Numbered from the stretch's first letter, positions 1-8,190 are shown. The stretch: DNA of 64,000 nt from Oscillospiraceae bacterium (GCA_015068845.1 SVJR01000003.1:1-64000); one strand, 5' to 3'. A program made the numbers and translations. Notes: generated by a model from the letters alone, not told the origin.

Positions 1-31
1 ACAAGTTTTTTCTAAAATAGAGGAATAAAAT

Positions 32-1216
32 ATGAGCAAAATAGTTTTCTTTTGTATTCCTGCACACGGACACACTAACCCAACTTTGGGTGTTGTCAAG
101 GAACTCGTTTCTCGTGGGCACAAGGTATGGTATTATTCATATAACATTATGCGCGAAAAAATCGAGTCGGCAGGAGCAACATTTATATCCTGCGACGATT
201 ATGATACGGAGCAAAACTTAAGCGCCAAAGACGCTACCCGTGTAGGAAAAGACTTAGCATTTTCTACAAAGATATTGGTAGATACTACATTGGCTCTTGA
301 TGACAAGGTTTGCAGGGAAATGACAGAGCTTAGGCCTGATTGTATCGTGGCAGATTCTATGGCATTATGGGGAAAAGCCGTTGCATTAAAGCTTGGTATT
401 CCTTTTGTTTCATCAACAACAACCTTTGCATTTAATCAGCATTCGGCAAAGATTATGAAACAAGGTCTTGGAGATTTGTTGAAGATGCTTTTCGCTATGT
501 CAAAAACATCTAAACAAGTCAAAAGACTAAAGGATAAGGGGTATCCCGTAAATAGTATTCTTGATATTATCGGCAATGATGATAACACCCACACGATTGT
601 CTATACATCTCCTGGGTTTCAACCTTGTTCAGAGACTTTTTCGGAAAAGTACGCATTTGTTGGACCTTCAATTCGCCTTGCAAGCGAAAAGGTTGAGAAA
701 AGAAAAGATAAACTGATTTATATCTCTATGGGAACTGTAAATAATGATATGATGCCTTTTTACAAAGCTTGTATGTCTGCTTTGGCAAATACAGATTATC
801 AGGTAATTATGTCAGTTGGTAATTTGGTAGCTATCGAGGATTTTGGAGAGCTACCGGAAAACATATCAATTTATTCACATGTTGACCAAATTTCTGTTTT
901 GGAAAAAGCTGATGTGTTTGTATCACACTGCGGAATGAACAGTGTCAGTGAAAGTTTATATTTTGAAGTTCCACTCGTTATGCTACCACAAACATCAGAG
1001 CAAAAAGGTGTTGCCGAGCGAGTTTCACAGCTTGGTGCGGGAGTAAAACTTGATAAATCGAACGGGGCATCCGTTTTGAGTGCAATAAATAAAATATTAA
1101 GTGTTGACACCTATAAGCAAAATGCCAAGAAAATTGCTGAGGGGTTTAAGAACAGTTCAGGTGCTAAAGGCGCTGCAGACAAAATTATACAGGTTTGCAA
1201 TGACATTAAACTTTAA
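32..1216 (+). CDS. MGT-family (macrolide-type) glycosyltransferase
   Basis: Predicted 394-residue GT-B fold UDP-sugar glycosyltransferase of the macrolide glycosyltransferase (MGT/UGT) family, which moves a sugar from a nucleotide donor to a small hydrophobic acceptor in the cytoplasm. The N-terminal acceptor lobe starts with the family pattern PAHGHTNPTLG (about residues 9-19). The donor-binding lobe has the UGT-like signature HVDQISVLEKADVFVSHCG followed by NSVSESLYFEVPLVMLPQ (about residues 282-320), including the HCG motif. Length is usual for the family. A GAGG ribosome site lies just upstream of the ATG. The next gene, a cyclase-family hydrolase, starts 21 bp downstream, so the two are probably co-transcribed. 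The acceptor cannot be read from sequence; such enzymes can inactivate macrolides or decorate natural products. Confidence 0.85.
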   Translation: MSKIVFFCIPAHGHTNPTLGVVKELVSRGHKVWYYSYNIMREKIESAGATFISCDDYDTEQNLSAKDATRVGKDLAFSTKILVDTTLALDDKVCREMTELRPDCIVADSMALWGKAVALKLGIPFVSSTTTFAFNQHSAKIMKQGLGDLLKMLFAMSKTSKQVKRLKDKGYPVNSILDIIGNDDNTHTIVYTSPGFQPCSETFSEKYAFVGPSIRLASEKVEKRKDKLIYISMGTVNNDMMPFYKACMSALANTDYQVIMSVGNLVAIEDFGELPENISIYSHVDQISVLEKADVFVSHCGMNSVSESLYFEVPLVMLPQTSEQKGVAERVSQLGAGVKLDKSNGASVLSAINKILSVDTYKQNAKKIAEGFKNSSGAKGAADKIIQVCNDIKL

Positions 1217-1237
1217 TTTGTAGTGAGGAATTAAGCA

Positions 1238-1834
1238 ATGAAAATTTACGATATTTCACAAGAAGTTTTCGGTTGTCAGGTGTATCCCGACGATCCTCTC
1301 CCTGAGAAAAAGATACTTAAATCAATGGACAAAGGTGAAGTGTATAATTTGACAGCATTTGATATGTGTGCACATAACGGTACACATATAGATGCACCAT
1401 TTCATTTTATAAAAGACGGAAAAACTGTAGATGAGATATGCTTAGAGACATTTGTGGGAATGTCTTATGTGGCAGAACATAATGGTATTGTCACCGGTGA
1501 TGATGCGGCAGGAATAATTGAAAAAGCGAAAAAACAGAACATTGAAGCGGCAAAAAGAATTCTAATTAAAGGTGATGCCGAAGTGTCACTTGAGGCAGCA
1601 AAGGTATTTGCATCTTCAGATGTTTTGATTTTAGGAAATGAATCCCAGACAATCGGTCCGCAAAATGCCCCAATGGCAGTACATCTTGTACTTTTGAGTG
1701 CTAATGTTATCTTGCTTGAGGGAATTCGTTTATCAGAAGTGCCTGAAGGTGTTTATTTTTTAAATGCTGCACCGCTGAATTTATCAGGTGCGGACGGTTC
1801 GCCATGTAGAGCTGTATTGATAGCTTTCAAATGA
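1238..1834 (+). CDS. Cyclase family protein (kynurenine formamidase-like metal hydrolase)
   Basis: Predicted 198-residue member of the cyclase family (PF04199), metal-dependent hydrolases that include bacterial kynurenine formamidase and isatin hydrolase. The diagnostic metal-binding stretch HNGTHIDAP is at residues 46-54 (family pattern HxGTHxDxP), followed by PFHF. The N-terminal DISQEVFGCQVYPDDP is also typical. Length fits the family. It lies 21 bp after the glycosyltransferase and is probably co-transcribed with it. No tryptophan catabolism genes are nearby, so a kynurenine role is not supported; the substrate is unknown. A 138-bp gap with no clear feature separates it from the next gene. 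Confidence 0.85.
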   Translation: MKIYDISQEVFGCQVYPDDPLPEKKILKSMDKGEVYNLTAFDMCAHNGTHIDAPFHFIKDGKTVDEICLETFVGMSYVAEHNGIVTGDDAAGIIEKAKKQNIEAAKRILIKGDAEVSLEAAKVFASSDVLILGNESQTIGPQNAPMAVHLVLLSANVILLEGIRLSEVPEGVYFLNAAPLNLSGADGSPCRAVLIAFK

Positions 1835-1972
1835 TAAATTCCAATATGTCGAACAGTTCAACAAATAAGAATTTCACGTACTCAACTAATCGTTTGGTTC
1901 TCCTCTCAACGGTTGGTATGTGTACTTCTGCAATATTTTTGATTACAATAAGTGCGAAAGGAGGATGAACTA

Positions 1973-2581
1973 ATGAATCAAATCAAGATTGGCGAATTTA
2001 TTTCATCACAAAGAAGAAAGAACAATTTAACACAAGCAGCTCTTGCTGAAAAACTCGGAATTACAGATAGAGCTGTTTCGAAATGGGAGCGTGGGAAAGG
2101 GTTGCCTGACGCCTCTCTTATGCTTGATTTGTGCGAAATCCTTGGTATTACAGTAAACGAATTATTAAATGGGGAGAAAATCAGTATGGAAAACAACAAT
2201 CAAAAAAACGAACAGCTTTTGCTTGAAATGGCAAAAGAATTAGAGAAGAAGAATAAAATAATCTGGTCTTCAATGTGGGTAATTATGACCGTAAGTATTA
2301 CGGCGCTGATTGCAGGTCTCTTTATTACTACATTCTTGATACCCGAAGGAGTGTGGCAACTTGTCACGATTCTTAGTGTTTGCGTTGTGTTTTTGATACC
2401 GTGCTTCTATGCATTAAAGCTTGAAGTCAGTGTGGGTGCCTATAAATGCAAAAATTGCGGTCACGAGATTGTGCCTACCTATACGCAGGCACTTAATGCG
2501 ATACATATGGGAACTACCCGTTATTTAAAGTGTCCCAAGTGCAACAAACGCACGTGGTGCAAGAAAGTAATAAAGAAATAA
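1973..2581 (+). CDS. XRE-family regulator with two membrane helices and a C-terminal zinc ribbon
   Basis: Predicted 202-residue membrane-tethered DNA-binding protein. Residues 5-65 form a Cro/C1-type helix-turn-helix (pattern TQAALAEKLGITDRAVSKWERG). Residues about 99-121 and 127-147 are hydrophobic and should cross the membrane. The C-terminus has two CxxC pairs (C159/C162 and C187/C190) forming a probable zinc ribbon. The ATG at 1973 is chosen over an in-frame GTG at 1952 because an AAAGGAGG ribosome site (1957-1964) sits at correct spacing before it. HTH proteins of this build are widespread in Clostridia but their ligands are mostly unknown. It precedes two small membrane protein genes and a second HTH gene of different C-terminal type. 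Confidence 0.8.
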   Translation: MNQIKIGEFISSQRRKNNLTQAALAEKLGITDRAVSKWERGKGLPDASLMLDLCEILGITVNELLNGEKISMENNNQKNEQLLLEMAKELEKKNKIIWSSMWVIMTVSITALIAGLFITTFLIPEGVWQLVTILSVCVVFLIPCFYALKLEVSVGAYKCKNCGHEIVPTYTQALNAIHMGTTRYLKCPKCNKRTWCKKVIKK

Positions 2582-2632
2582 GATTTCAAATTGTGAGAGC
2601 ATTAAATTCCAATTTGACAAAGGAGTGATTGT

Positions 2633-2881
2633 ATGAAAAATCTAAAACTAATTTTCTCGGCATTAACAGTAGCATTTGCAATTTTGGGCTTAACAAGGGC
2701 TCTTTCAACAGATATTACAATGCCGATAACATTTGTTTGTTTAGCAACCACAATGTTTATAACCTCTAAAGAGTACAAGGATAAACAGCAAAAGAACTCA
2801 GCAAATTATTTCTTGTTGCTGGGAGTGTTCTTGTTACTTGTAACCTTGTATAATGTTGCCTCAATTATTTGGGGTATATAA
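2633..2881 (+). CDS. Small two-helix membrane protein, function unknown
   Basis: 82-residue protein of unknown function. Hydrophobic stretches at about residues 4-42 (interrupted by a short polar turn) and 57-80 suggest two or three membrane helices around a charged loop (KEYKDKQQKN). A GGAG-type ribosome site (AAAGGAGTG) stands before the ATG. It lies between a membrane-tethered HTH regulator and a methyltransferase-like membrane protein on the same strand with short gaps, so it is probably in the same transcript. I recognise no family. Confidence 0.6.
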   Translation: MKNLKLIFSALTVAFAILGLTRALSTDITMPITFVCLATTMFITSKEYKDKQQKNSANYFLLLGVFLLLVTLYNVASIIWGI

Positions 2882-2935
2882 CAGGTAAATAAGAATTTGT
2901 TATCACGATTCTGTTGTTTTGGAAAGAGAGATATT

Positions 2936-3412
2936 ATGACAATAAAATTATTCATACACGCAGTAGCTAAAATGTTTTTCGGAATGGCTTTGACCGGGCT
3001 TATGATATTTATTCCTGCCGGTACGCTTTCTTTCTTCAATGGTTGGCTATTTATGGGAATTTTGTTTGTTCCAATGTTTTTTGCAGGAATTGTAATGATG
3101 TTTAAAAATCCTGAATTACTAAAAAAGCGACTTAATGCAAAAGAAAAACAGTCAAAGCAGAAATTGGTTGTAATTCTAAGCGGAATTATGTTTTTGGCAG
3201 GGTTTATTGTTGCCGGACTAGGAGTTCGATTTCAGTGGTATTCCTTGCCAAAAGGAGTAGTGTTTGGCGCAGTAGCCGTGTTTTTGCTTGCATATCCTCT
3301 TATCATTTCGATGAGAATTAAGAGTGAAGAAGAGTTTCTTGAAAAGGAACTGGATGGATATCGTGAGTATAAGCAAAAAGTCAAATATCGTTTGATACCT
3401 TTTGTTTGGTAA
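2936..3412 (+). CDS. Isoprenylcysteine carboxyl methyltransferase-like membrane protein
   Basis: Predicted 158-residue integral membrane protein of the ICMT/PEMT methyltransferase superfamily. It has about four hydrophobic helices and a C-terminal segment typical of the superfamily: an RIKSEEEFLEKELDGYREY stretch followed by KVKYRLIPFVW, in which the EE pair, the GYxxY and the Arg/Pro are family hallmarks involved in S-adenosylmethionine binding. The ATG at 2936 follows a GGAAAGAGAG ribosome site; an in-frame upstream codon at 2897 has none. Bacterial members methylate unknown lipids or small molecules; no prenylated protein substrate is implied. Confidence 0.7.
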   Translation: MTIKLFIHAVAKMFFGMALTGLMIFIPAGTLSFFNGWLFMGILFVPMFFAGIVMMFKNPELLKKRLNAKEKQSKQKLVVILSGIMFLAGFIVAGLGVRFQWYSLPKGVVFGAVAVFLLAYPLIISMRIKSEEEFLEKELDGYREYKQKVKYRLIPFVW

Positions 3413-3486
3413 TATTGAATGTGTACGGATAGTGGATTGTTTTTATTCTATTACTGCTTTATACTTAAATTGTGGAGGTTATGAAA

Positions 3487-4089
3487 ATGGATTTAAATAA
3501 AAACGGAAAACTCCTTTGCGATTTAAGAAAAGCCAAAGGAATGACTCAAAAAGAGGTTGCAGATATTCTTGGCGTTGTGCCGAAAACAGTTTCAAAATGG
3601 GAGACGGGACACGGATTCCCTGATGTATCAACAGTATCAGCTTTGGCTGATATTCTTGGAGTGAGCGAGAAAACCATTCTGTCAGGCGATCTCAAACAAA
3701 ATTTGGAGGAAGCGGGTAATATGAAAAGGACAAAATTCTATGTGTGTCCGTGTTGTGGGAGCTTTATGCAAGGAACAGGCAACAGTCAGGTTGTGTGTTG
3801 CGGAAAACAGCTTGAAGCTTTAAAGGCAGTTTCGGCAGATGATGAGCACACAATCAACATTTCTGAAATCGAGGACGATTATTATATTGAATTTAATCAC
3901 GAAATGACAAAGGAGCATTATATAAGCTTTGTGTCATATGTAAGGTTTGACAGGGTGCTTACGATAAAACTATATCCCGAACAGGACTCGGCTGTGCGTT
4001 TCCCGAAAATGTACGGCGGTAAAATTTGTTTTTATTGTAGCAAACATGGTTTATTTGAATATCAGATGAAATCACACCGAAAAGATTGA
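3487..4089 (+). CDS. XRE helix-turn-helix regulator fused to a desulfoferrodoxin/superoxide-reductase-like module
   Basis: Predicted 200-residue fusion. Residues 8-65 are a Cro/C1-type HTH (TQKEVADILGVVPKTVSKWE). Residues 83-110 match the desulforedoxin fold: C87xxC90 and the C104-C105 pair, next to the family stretch VVCCGKQLEAL. Residues 118-192 match a superoxide reductase iron centre: H121, H138 and H144 (HEMTKEHYISF, compare HPMEEEHYIEW), then C184xxH187 (CSKHGLF). Spacings 138-144, 144-184 and 184-187 equal those of desulfoferrodoxin (6, 40, 3). The residue before the first His is Glu, where active enzymes carry Lys, so a sensor role seems likelier than catalysis (inference). GGAGG at 3474-3478 favours ATG 3487 over in-frame 3472 and 3481. 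Last gene of the accessory block; a terminator follows at 4257. Confidence 0.8.
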   Translation: MDLNKNGKLLCDLRKAKGMTQKEVADILGVVPKTVSKWETGHGFPDVSTVSALADILGVSEKTILSGDLKQNLEEAGNMKRTKFYVCPCCGSFMQGTGNSQVVCCGKQLEALKAVSADDEHTINISEIEDDYYIEFNHEMTKEHYISFVSYVRFDRVLTIKLYPEQDSAVRFPKMYGGKICFYCSKHGLFEYQMKSHRKD

Positions 4090-4256
4090 TTTAATAGAAT
4101 TATTAAAATGGAACGATAGAAGCCTGTTTTTAAGGTTCTGAACATAAAACCCTTACCTCGCAAGTTTCAGCCTTTGAAAACCGCATAGCTAAACCGTTTT
4201 TGCCTATTTGTAAATAAAAATGACAACGATTTGGCAACATTAAATATTAAAAAATT

Positions 4257-4293
4257 AAGAGCTAACTGATTTTGATTTCAGTTAGCTCTTTTA
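4257..4293 (+). terminator. Rho-independent terminator after the HTH-desulfoferrodoxin gene
   Basis: Stem AAGAGCTAACTGA (4257-4269) pairs with TCAGTTAGCTCTT (4278-4290), 13 bp with an 8-nt loop, followed by a short T-run. It lies 170 bp beyond the stop codon of the last accessory gene. Confidence 0.75.
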
Positions 4294-4393
4294 GTGTGCA
4301 CAAAAAATTTGTTATTAGTTTAGAAATTTTATTTAACTGAGTCGCTGAGAAAATTTAATTTAGGTGATTTACATAAAAAGCTTTAAACAAAAA

Positions 4394-4481
4394 TGTCATC
4401 CTGAGAGGGTGAAAGGAAGCGAGGGAGCTTTATTCCTGTAAGATTCTTCTACTTCGCTTTAAGTCTTCACTCAGAATGGCA
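4394..4481. repeat. Degenerate REP-like palindromic element
   Basis: TGTCATCCTGAG (4394-4405) and CTCAGAATGGCA (4470-4481) form imperfect inverted ends enclosing AGATTCTTCTACTTCGCTTT. This resembles the dispersed 'GTCATTCTGAGCGAAG...AGATTCTTC' palindromes found between genes in many bacterial genomes. Assignment is by motif memory only; copy number cannot be tested here. Confidence 0.5.
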
Positions 4482-4513
4482 TCTTGCGACATCGTTTCCT
4501 GTAAACTTCTTTT

Positions 4514-5053
4514 TTATTCCATTGTTTTTCCTAAGAAGCCTGCGGCAACTTCGGCAAGCTTTGATTCAACATCGCCAAAGTCCTTTTTGCCGTCAGGTGA
4601 GATAATCATAACCGAGCCGATACTGTCGCCCTCGAAAACAATGGGGGCAATAACGCCGGCTTTGTAATTTTCGTTACCGTCAACGATTGTAACATCGGTG
4701 CTTGACTGGGTTGACAGGAAACCGGTCTTTTTGTGCATTATCTTTTCCGCCTCAGATGACAACTTTTTGTCGGCAAGCTCCTTTTTGGGTGCGCCTGAAA
4801 CAGCAATAATGGTATCTTTGTCTGAAATAACACAGGCAAGTCCGGTTGTTTTTGCCAGCGACTCGGCATACTGATGAGCAAACTCGCCAAGCTCACCTAT
4901 GGGTGAGTATTTTTTAAATATTACTGTACCGTCACTCTCGGTATAAATTTCAAGCGGGTCCCCCTCGCGAATCCGCATAGTACGGCGGATTTCCTTGGGA
5001 ATGACAATTCTACCCAGATCATCTATGCGTCTTACAATTCCTGTTGCTTTCAT
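4514..5053 (-). CDS. spoVT: Stage V sporulation protein T, AbrB-family regulator
   Basis: Predicted 179-residue forespore transcription regulator SpoVT. Residues 1-50 are an AbrB swapped-hairpin DNA-binding domain with the hallmark TGIVRRIDDLGRIVIPKEIRR. Residues about 55-178 form the C-terminal GAF-like ligand domain specific to SpoVT (ending FGDVESKLAEVAAGFLGK). Length matches Bacillus SpoVT (178). In Bacillus it tunes sigma-G-dependent genes late in sporulation. A GGAGA ribosome site lies upstream of the ATG. It is monocistronic here, divergent from the DUF975 gene. This is direct evidence that the organism forms endospores or descends from a spore former. Confidence 0.95.
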   Translation of the reverse strand: MKATGIVRRIDDLGRIVIPKEIRRTMRIREGDPLEIYTESDGTVIFKKYSPIGELGEFAHQYAESLAKTTGLACVISDKDTIIAVSGAPKKELADKKLSSEAEKIMHKKTGFLSTQSSTDVTIVDGNENYKAGVIAPIVFEGDSIGSVMIISPDGKKDFGDVESKLAEVAAGFLGKTME

Positions 5054-5125
5054 ATATTAGTCTCCTTTAAATCAATTTTACATTGCTATTATCTGTATAT
5101 TGCGAAAATTTATCCAAAGAAATAT

Positions 5126-5154
5126 TTGACAAACAAATTAAACGCATTTATAAT
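5126..5154 (+). promoter_or_regulatory. Consensus sigma-A promoter for the DUF975 gene
   Basis: Perfect -35 TTGACA (5126-5131) and -10 TATAAT (5149-5154) separated by 17 bp, 35 bp before the start codon at 5190. Confidence 0.85.
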
Positions 5155-5189
5155 TATATAATAAAAACAGTACTAAAGGGGGAATAAAT

Positions 5190-5792
5190 ATGTTTGCAAA
5201 AGATTTTAGAAATGTTGCGTGGAATGCTTTGTCGGGTAAGTGGGGAAGGTTTGCCCTCGTAACATTAGTTTATGAGCTTATTCTTGGTGCTTGTGCACCG
5301 GTTTCCAATATAGCAACGCTGGTAATTGGCGGTCCCTTTCTTTTGGGTATGGCCGGTATTGCGTTTAATGTTTTGGACGATGTCAACTTTGATGTCAATA
5401 ATCTGTTTGACGGCTTCAAGAGATTCTCTGATGCTCTTGTTTTATATGTAGTAAATAATCTTTTTATATTTTTGTGGTCGCTTTTGTTTATTATTCCGGG
5501 AATTATCAAGTATTATGAATACAGTATGAGCTACTACATACTGCTTGAAAATCCGGACATGAAGCACCGCGAAGCCCGTCTTGCCTCAATGAAGCTTATG
5601 GAGGGCAATAAGGGCAGGCTGTTCTGTCTGCATCTGAGCTTTATTGGTTGGTTTATCCTGAGTGCATTTACATTCGGAATTTTACTTTTATGGGTTGTTC
5701 CGTATATGGAAACTGCACAGGCGGCGTTTTACCGTGAAATCTGCCGTGAAAAGACAGGTAAAATCAGCGCACAGGCAAGCGTGGAATGTTAA
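5190..5792 (+). CDS. DUF975 family membrane protein
   Basis: Predicted 200-residue polytopic membrane protein of family DUF975 (PF06161). The N-terminal ALSGKWGRFALVTLVYELI, the central LFIIPGIIKYYEYSMSYYIL and the following NPDMKHREARLASMKLMEGNKGRLFCLHLSFIGW are hallmarks of the family. About four to five membrane helices. It has its own consensus promoter and a GGGGG-type ribosome site. The function of the family is not established; it is common and often multicopy in Firmicutes. Confidence 0.85.
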   Translation: MFAKDFRNVAWNALSGKWGRFALVTLVYELILGACAPVSNIATLVIGGPFLLGMAGIAFNVLDDVNFDVNNLFDGFKRFSDALVLYVVNNLFIFLWSLLFIIPGIIKYYEYSMSYYILLENPDMKHREARLASMKLMEGNKGRLFCLHLSFIGWFILSAFTFGILLLWVVPYMETAQAAFYREICREKTGKISAQASVEC

Positions 5793-5959
5793 GCAAAGAA
5801 CAAAGGCGGAAAACTTGGTTCATAATTAATATTTTTTCATATATTTGTTAAAATAATATAGATTTTTTCAAAAACCTGTGATACAATACAATGTGGAGCG
5901 CAAATCTGGGTTTTTCCATTGCTGCGCTTGCAAAAAAAGAATTTGGAGCAGTGCTACAG

Positions 5960-6412
5960 ATGAGTGAGTTGAAGAAGGTTGAAATTTTTACCGACGGTGC
6001 GTGCAGCGGCAACCCCGGCCCTGGCGGCTATGGTGTTGTGCTGAGATACGGCACGGCTGAAAAGGAGCTTTCCGGCGGCGCAAAGGAGACTACCAATAAC
6101 CGTATGGAGCTTACCGCGGCAATAGTCGGACTGGAAGCCCTTAAGGAGCGGTGCGATGTCACACTTTACAGCGATTCAAAGTATCTGATTGATGCAATCA
6201 ATTGCGGCTGGGCTGAAAAGTGGCGACAAAACGGCTGGATGCGTACCAAAAAGGAAAAGGCTCTCAACCCTGACCTTTGGGAAAGACTGCTGAACCTTCT
6301 TGAAAACCACAGCGTTGAGCTGGTCTGGGTAAAGGGTCACGCAGGCCACCCCGAAAACGAGCGGTGTGACAAAATGGCAGTTGCCGAGACCGAAAAATAC
6401 AAAAACGCATAG
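5960..6412 (+). CDS. rnhA: Ribonuclease HI
   Basis: Predicted 150-residue RNase HI that cleaves the RNA strand of RNA-DNA hybrids. The family signature [14 protein letters not shown] begins at D12; catalytic carboxylates are D12, E50 (NNRMELTAA), D72 (SDSKY) and D137 (ERCDKMA), and the loop His is H127 ([14 protein letters not shown]). The basic protrusion [17 protein letters not shown] is present, as in E. coli RNase HI. The ATG at 5960 gives the standard length; an in-frame start at 5891 would add 23 unconserved residues. It precedes the iscS gene by 116 bp. Confidence 0.95.
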   Translation: MSELKKVEIFTDGACSGNPGPGGYGVVLRYGTAEKELSGGAKETTNNRMELTAAIVGLEALKERCDVTLYSDSKYLIDAINCGWAEKWRQNGWMRTKKEKALNPDLWERLLNLLENHSVELVWVKGHAGHPENERCDKMAVAETEKYKNA

Positions 6413-6528
6413 CAGTGCTTTAAATTTAAGATTTACATAAACGGAGAGGTCTACTTTTCATAGATTATTCGCAAAATGCGATACTCCGCAATCGGCAGAA
6501 AAAATCTGCCCGGAAAGGTAGGATAAAA

Positions 6529-7704
6529 ATGGATAATAGGATTTATGTTGACCATTCGGCAACCACGCCCTTAAAGCGCGAGGTTCTGGATGCAATGCTT
6601 CCGTACCTGACCGAGAACTTCGGTAACGCTTCAACGGTATACGCTGAAGGCAGGGAAGCAAAAAAGGCAATTAACATTGCCCGCGAACAGGTGGCAAAGG
6701 CCATCGGTGCGCAGGAAAAGGAAATCTTCTTTACCGGCTCGGGAACCGAGGCGGACAACTGGGCTATCCGCGGCGTGGCTATGGCAAATCGCCAGAAGGG
6801 TAACCATATTATTACATCAGCTGTTGAACACCACGCGGTACTTCATACTTGTATGGCTCTTGAAAAGGAAGGGTTTGAGGTGACATACCTGCCCGTTGAC
6901 GAATATGGTATGGTATCTCCCGAATCGGTGAAAAATGCAATAACCGATAAAACAATCCTTGTTACAATTATGACAGCCAACAACGAGATAGGAACAATTA
7001 TGCCGATTGAAGAAATTGGAAAAATCACAAAAGAAGCAGGTGTTTTGTTTCACACCGACGCAGTTCAGGCAATCGGAATGATGGATATAGATGTAAATAA
7101 ACTGAATGTTGACCTGCTTTCACTTACCGGTCACAAGTTCTATGGCCCCAAGGGCTCAGGTGCGCTGTATATCAGACAGGGCGCCAAAATCTCTACATTT
7201 ATAACCGGCGGCGGTCAGGAACGAAACCGCAGAGCCGGAACCGAAAATGTGGCGGCTATTGTGGGACTTGGCAAGGCAATCGAGCTTGCAACGGCTGATA
7301 TACCGGCACATACGACCAAGCTTATGGCAATGCGCGACAGATTTATCGACAGAGTTCTGGCTGAAATCCCGTATACGAGACTTAACGGTCATCGTACAGA
7401 GAGAATGGCAAGTAATGCAAATATTTCGTTTGAGTTCATTGAGGGCGAGTCGCTTCTCCTTATGCTTGATATGAAGGGCATTTCGGCGTCGAGCGGCAGC
7501 GCCTGCACATCGGGTTCTTTAGACCCGTCACATGTGCTGCTTGCAATCGGCTTAAAGCACGAGGTTGCTCACGGCTCGCTGAGAGTTACATTTGGCGAGA
7601 GCAACAAGGTGGAAGATGCAGACCGGATTGTAGACGAGCTGAAAACAATAGTTGCAAGACTCAGAGATATGTCTCCTCTTTATGAGACGGTTAAGAATAA
7701 TTAG
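6529..7704 (+). CDS. iscS: Cysteine desulfurase (IscS/NifS)
   Basis: Predicted 391-residue PLP-dependent cysteine desulfurase that takes sulfur from cysteine and hands it to IscU and MnmA. The PLP lysine is K203 in LSLTGHKFYGPKG; HTDAVQAIG (residues 175-183) binds the cofactor; the persulfide-forming Cys is C326 in SGSACTSGS. Length and C326 loop fit the NifS/IscS group rather than SufS. An AAAGGTAGG ribosome site precedes the ATG. It starts the iscS-iscU-mnmA run, with iscU 19 bp downstream, a common clostridial arrangement. No IscR-type regulator gene is adjacent. Confidence 0.95.
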   Translation: MDNRIYVDHSATTPLKREVLDAMLPYLTENFGNASTVYAEGREAKKAINIAREQVAKAIGAQEKEIFFTGSGTEADNWAIRGVAMANRQKGNHIITSAVEHHAVLHTCMALEKEGFEVTYLPVDEYGMVSPESVKNAITDKTILVTIMTANNEIGTIMPIEEIGKITKEAGVLFHTDAVQAIGMMDIDVNKLNVDLLSLTGHKFYGPKGSGALYIRQGAKISTFITGGGQERNRRAGTENVAAIVGLGKAIELATADIPAHTTKLMAMRDRFIDRVLAEIPYTRLNGHRTERMASNANISFEFIEGESLLLMLDMKGISASSGSACTSGSLDPSHVLLAIGLKHEVAHGSLRVTFGESNKVEDADRIVDELKTIVARLRDMSPLYETVKNN

Positions 7705-7723
7705 TTTACAAAGGAGAAATATT

Positions 7724-8176
7724 ATGTATAGCGAAAAGGTAATGGACCACTTCTCAAATCCGAGAAATGTGGGTGAAATAGAAGATGCAAATGCCGTAGG
7801 TCAGGTAGGAAACCCCAAGTGCGGCGATATAATGAAGATTTATATGAAGATAAACGACGAGACCAAACAGATTGAAGAAGTAAAGTTCAAGACCTTTGGT
7901 TGCGGTGCGGCTGTTGCAACATCGAGTATGGCGACAGAAATGGTAAAGGGCAAGACCATTGACGAGGCTCTTGCAATCACCAATGTCGCAGTTGCCGAGG
8001 CCCTTGACGGTCTTCCTCCGGTAAAGATGCACTGTTCAAACCTTGCACAGGAGGCAATCCATTCTGCAATTGCCGACTACTACAACCGTCAGGGAATCGA
8101 CCCGACAGGGATTGTTGGTTGCAATGGTGATTGCTCGTGCTGCCACGGCCATCACGAAGACGGAGAAGAAAACTAA
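7724..8176 (+). CDS. iscU: Fe-S cluster assembly scaffold IscU/NifU-like
   Basis: Predicted 150-residue scaffold on which Fe-S clusters are built from IscS-derived sulfur. The three conserved cysteines are C33 (NPKCGD), C60 (TFGCGAAVATSS) and C104 (KMHCSNLA). The C-terminal tail has extra cysteines and histidines (CNGDCSCCHGHH), seen in many clostridial NifU-type scaffolds. The ATG at 7724 follows AAAGGAG (7710-7716). It is the second gene of the sulfur-transfer cluster; a terminator hairpin follows. Confidence 0.93.
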   Translation: MYSEKVMDHFSNPRNVGEIEDANAVGQVGNPKCGDIMKIYMKINDETKQIEEVKFKTFGCGAAVATSSMATEMVKGKTIDEALAITNVAVAEALDGLPPVKMHCSNLAQEAIHSAIADYYNRQGIDPTGIVGCNGDCSCCHGHHEDGEEN

Positions 8177-8190
8177 ACCATTGAAAGGGA

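Larger units (their letters stand above)
4090..4513. other. Gene-free boundary between accessory block and spoVT
   Basis: About 424 bp with no convincing gene. It holds AT-rich sequence (4090-4250), a rho-independent terminator (4257-4293) and a degenerate palindromic repeat (4394-4481). It separates the rightward accessory genes from leftward spoVT. No integrase, transposase or tRNA remnant could be recognised in it. Confidence 0.6.

Noticed and set aside
4090-4256. Integrase attachment site or integrase remnant at the accessory block edge
   Set aside because: No tRNA gene end, no flanking direct repeats and no recognisable recombinase residues.
5851-5890. Promoter for rnhA with a TACAAT -10 at 5882
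   Set aside because: No acceptable -35 at 16-18 bp, so not listed as a feature.
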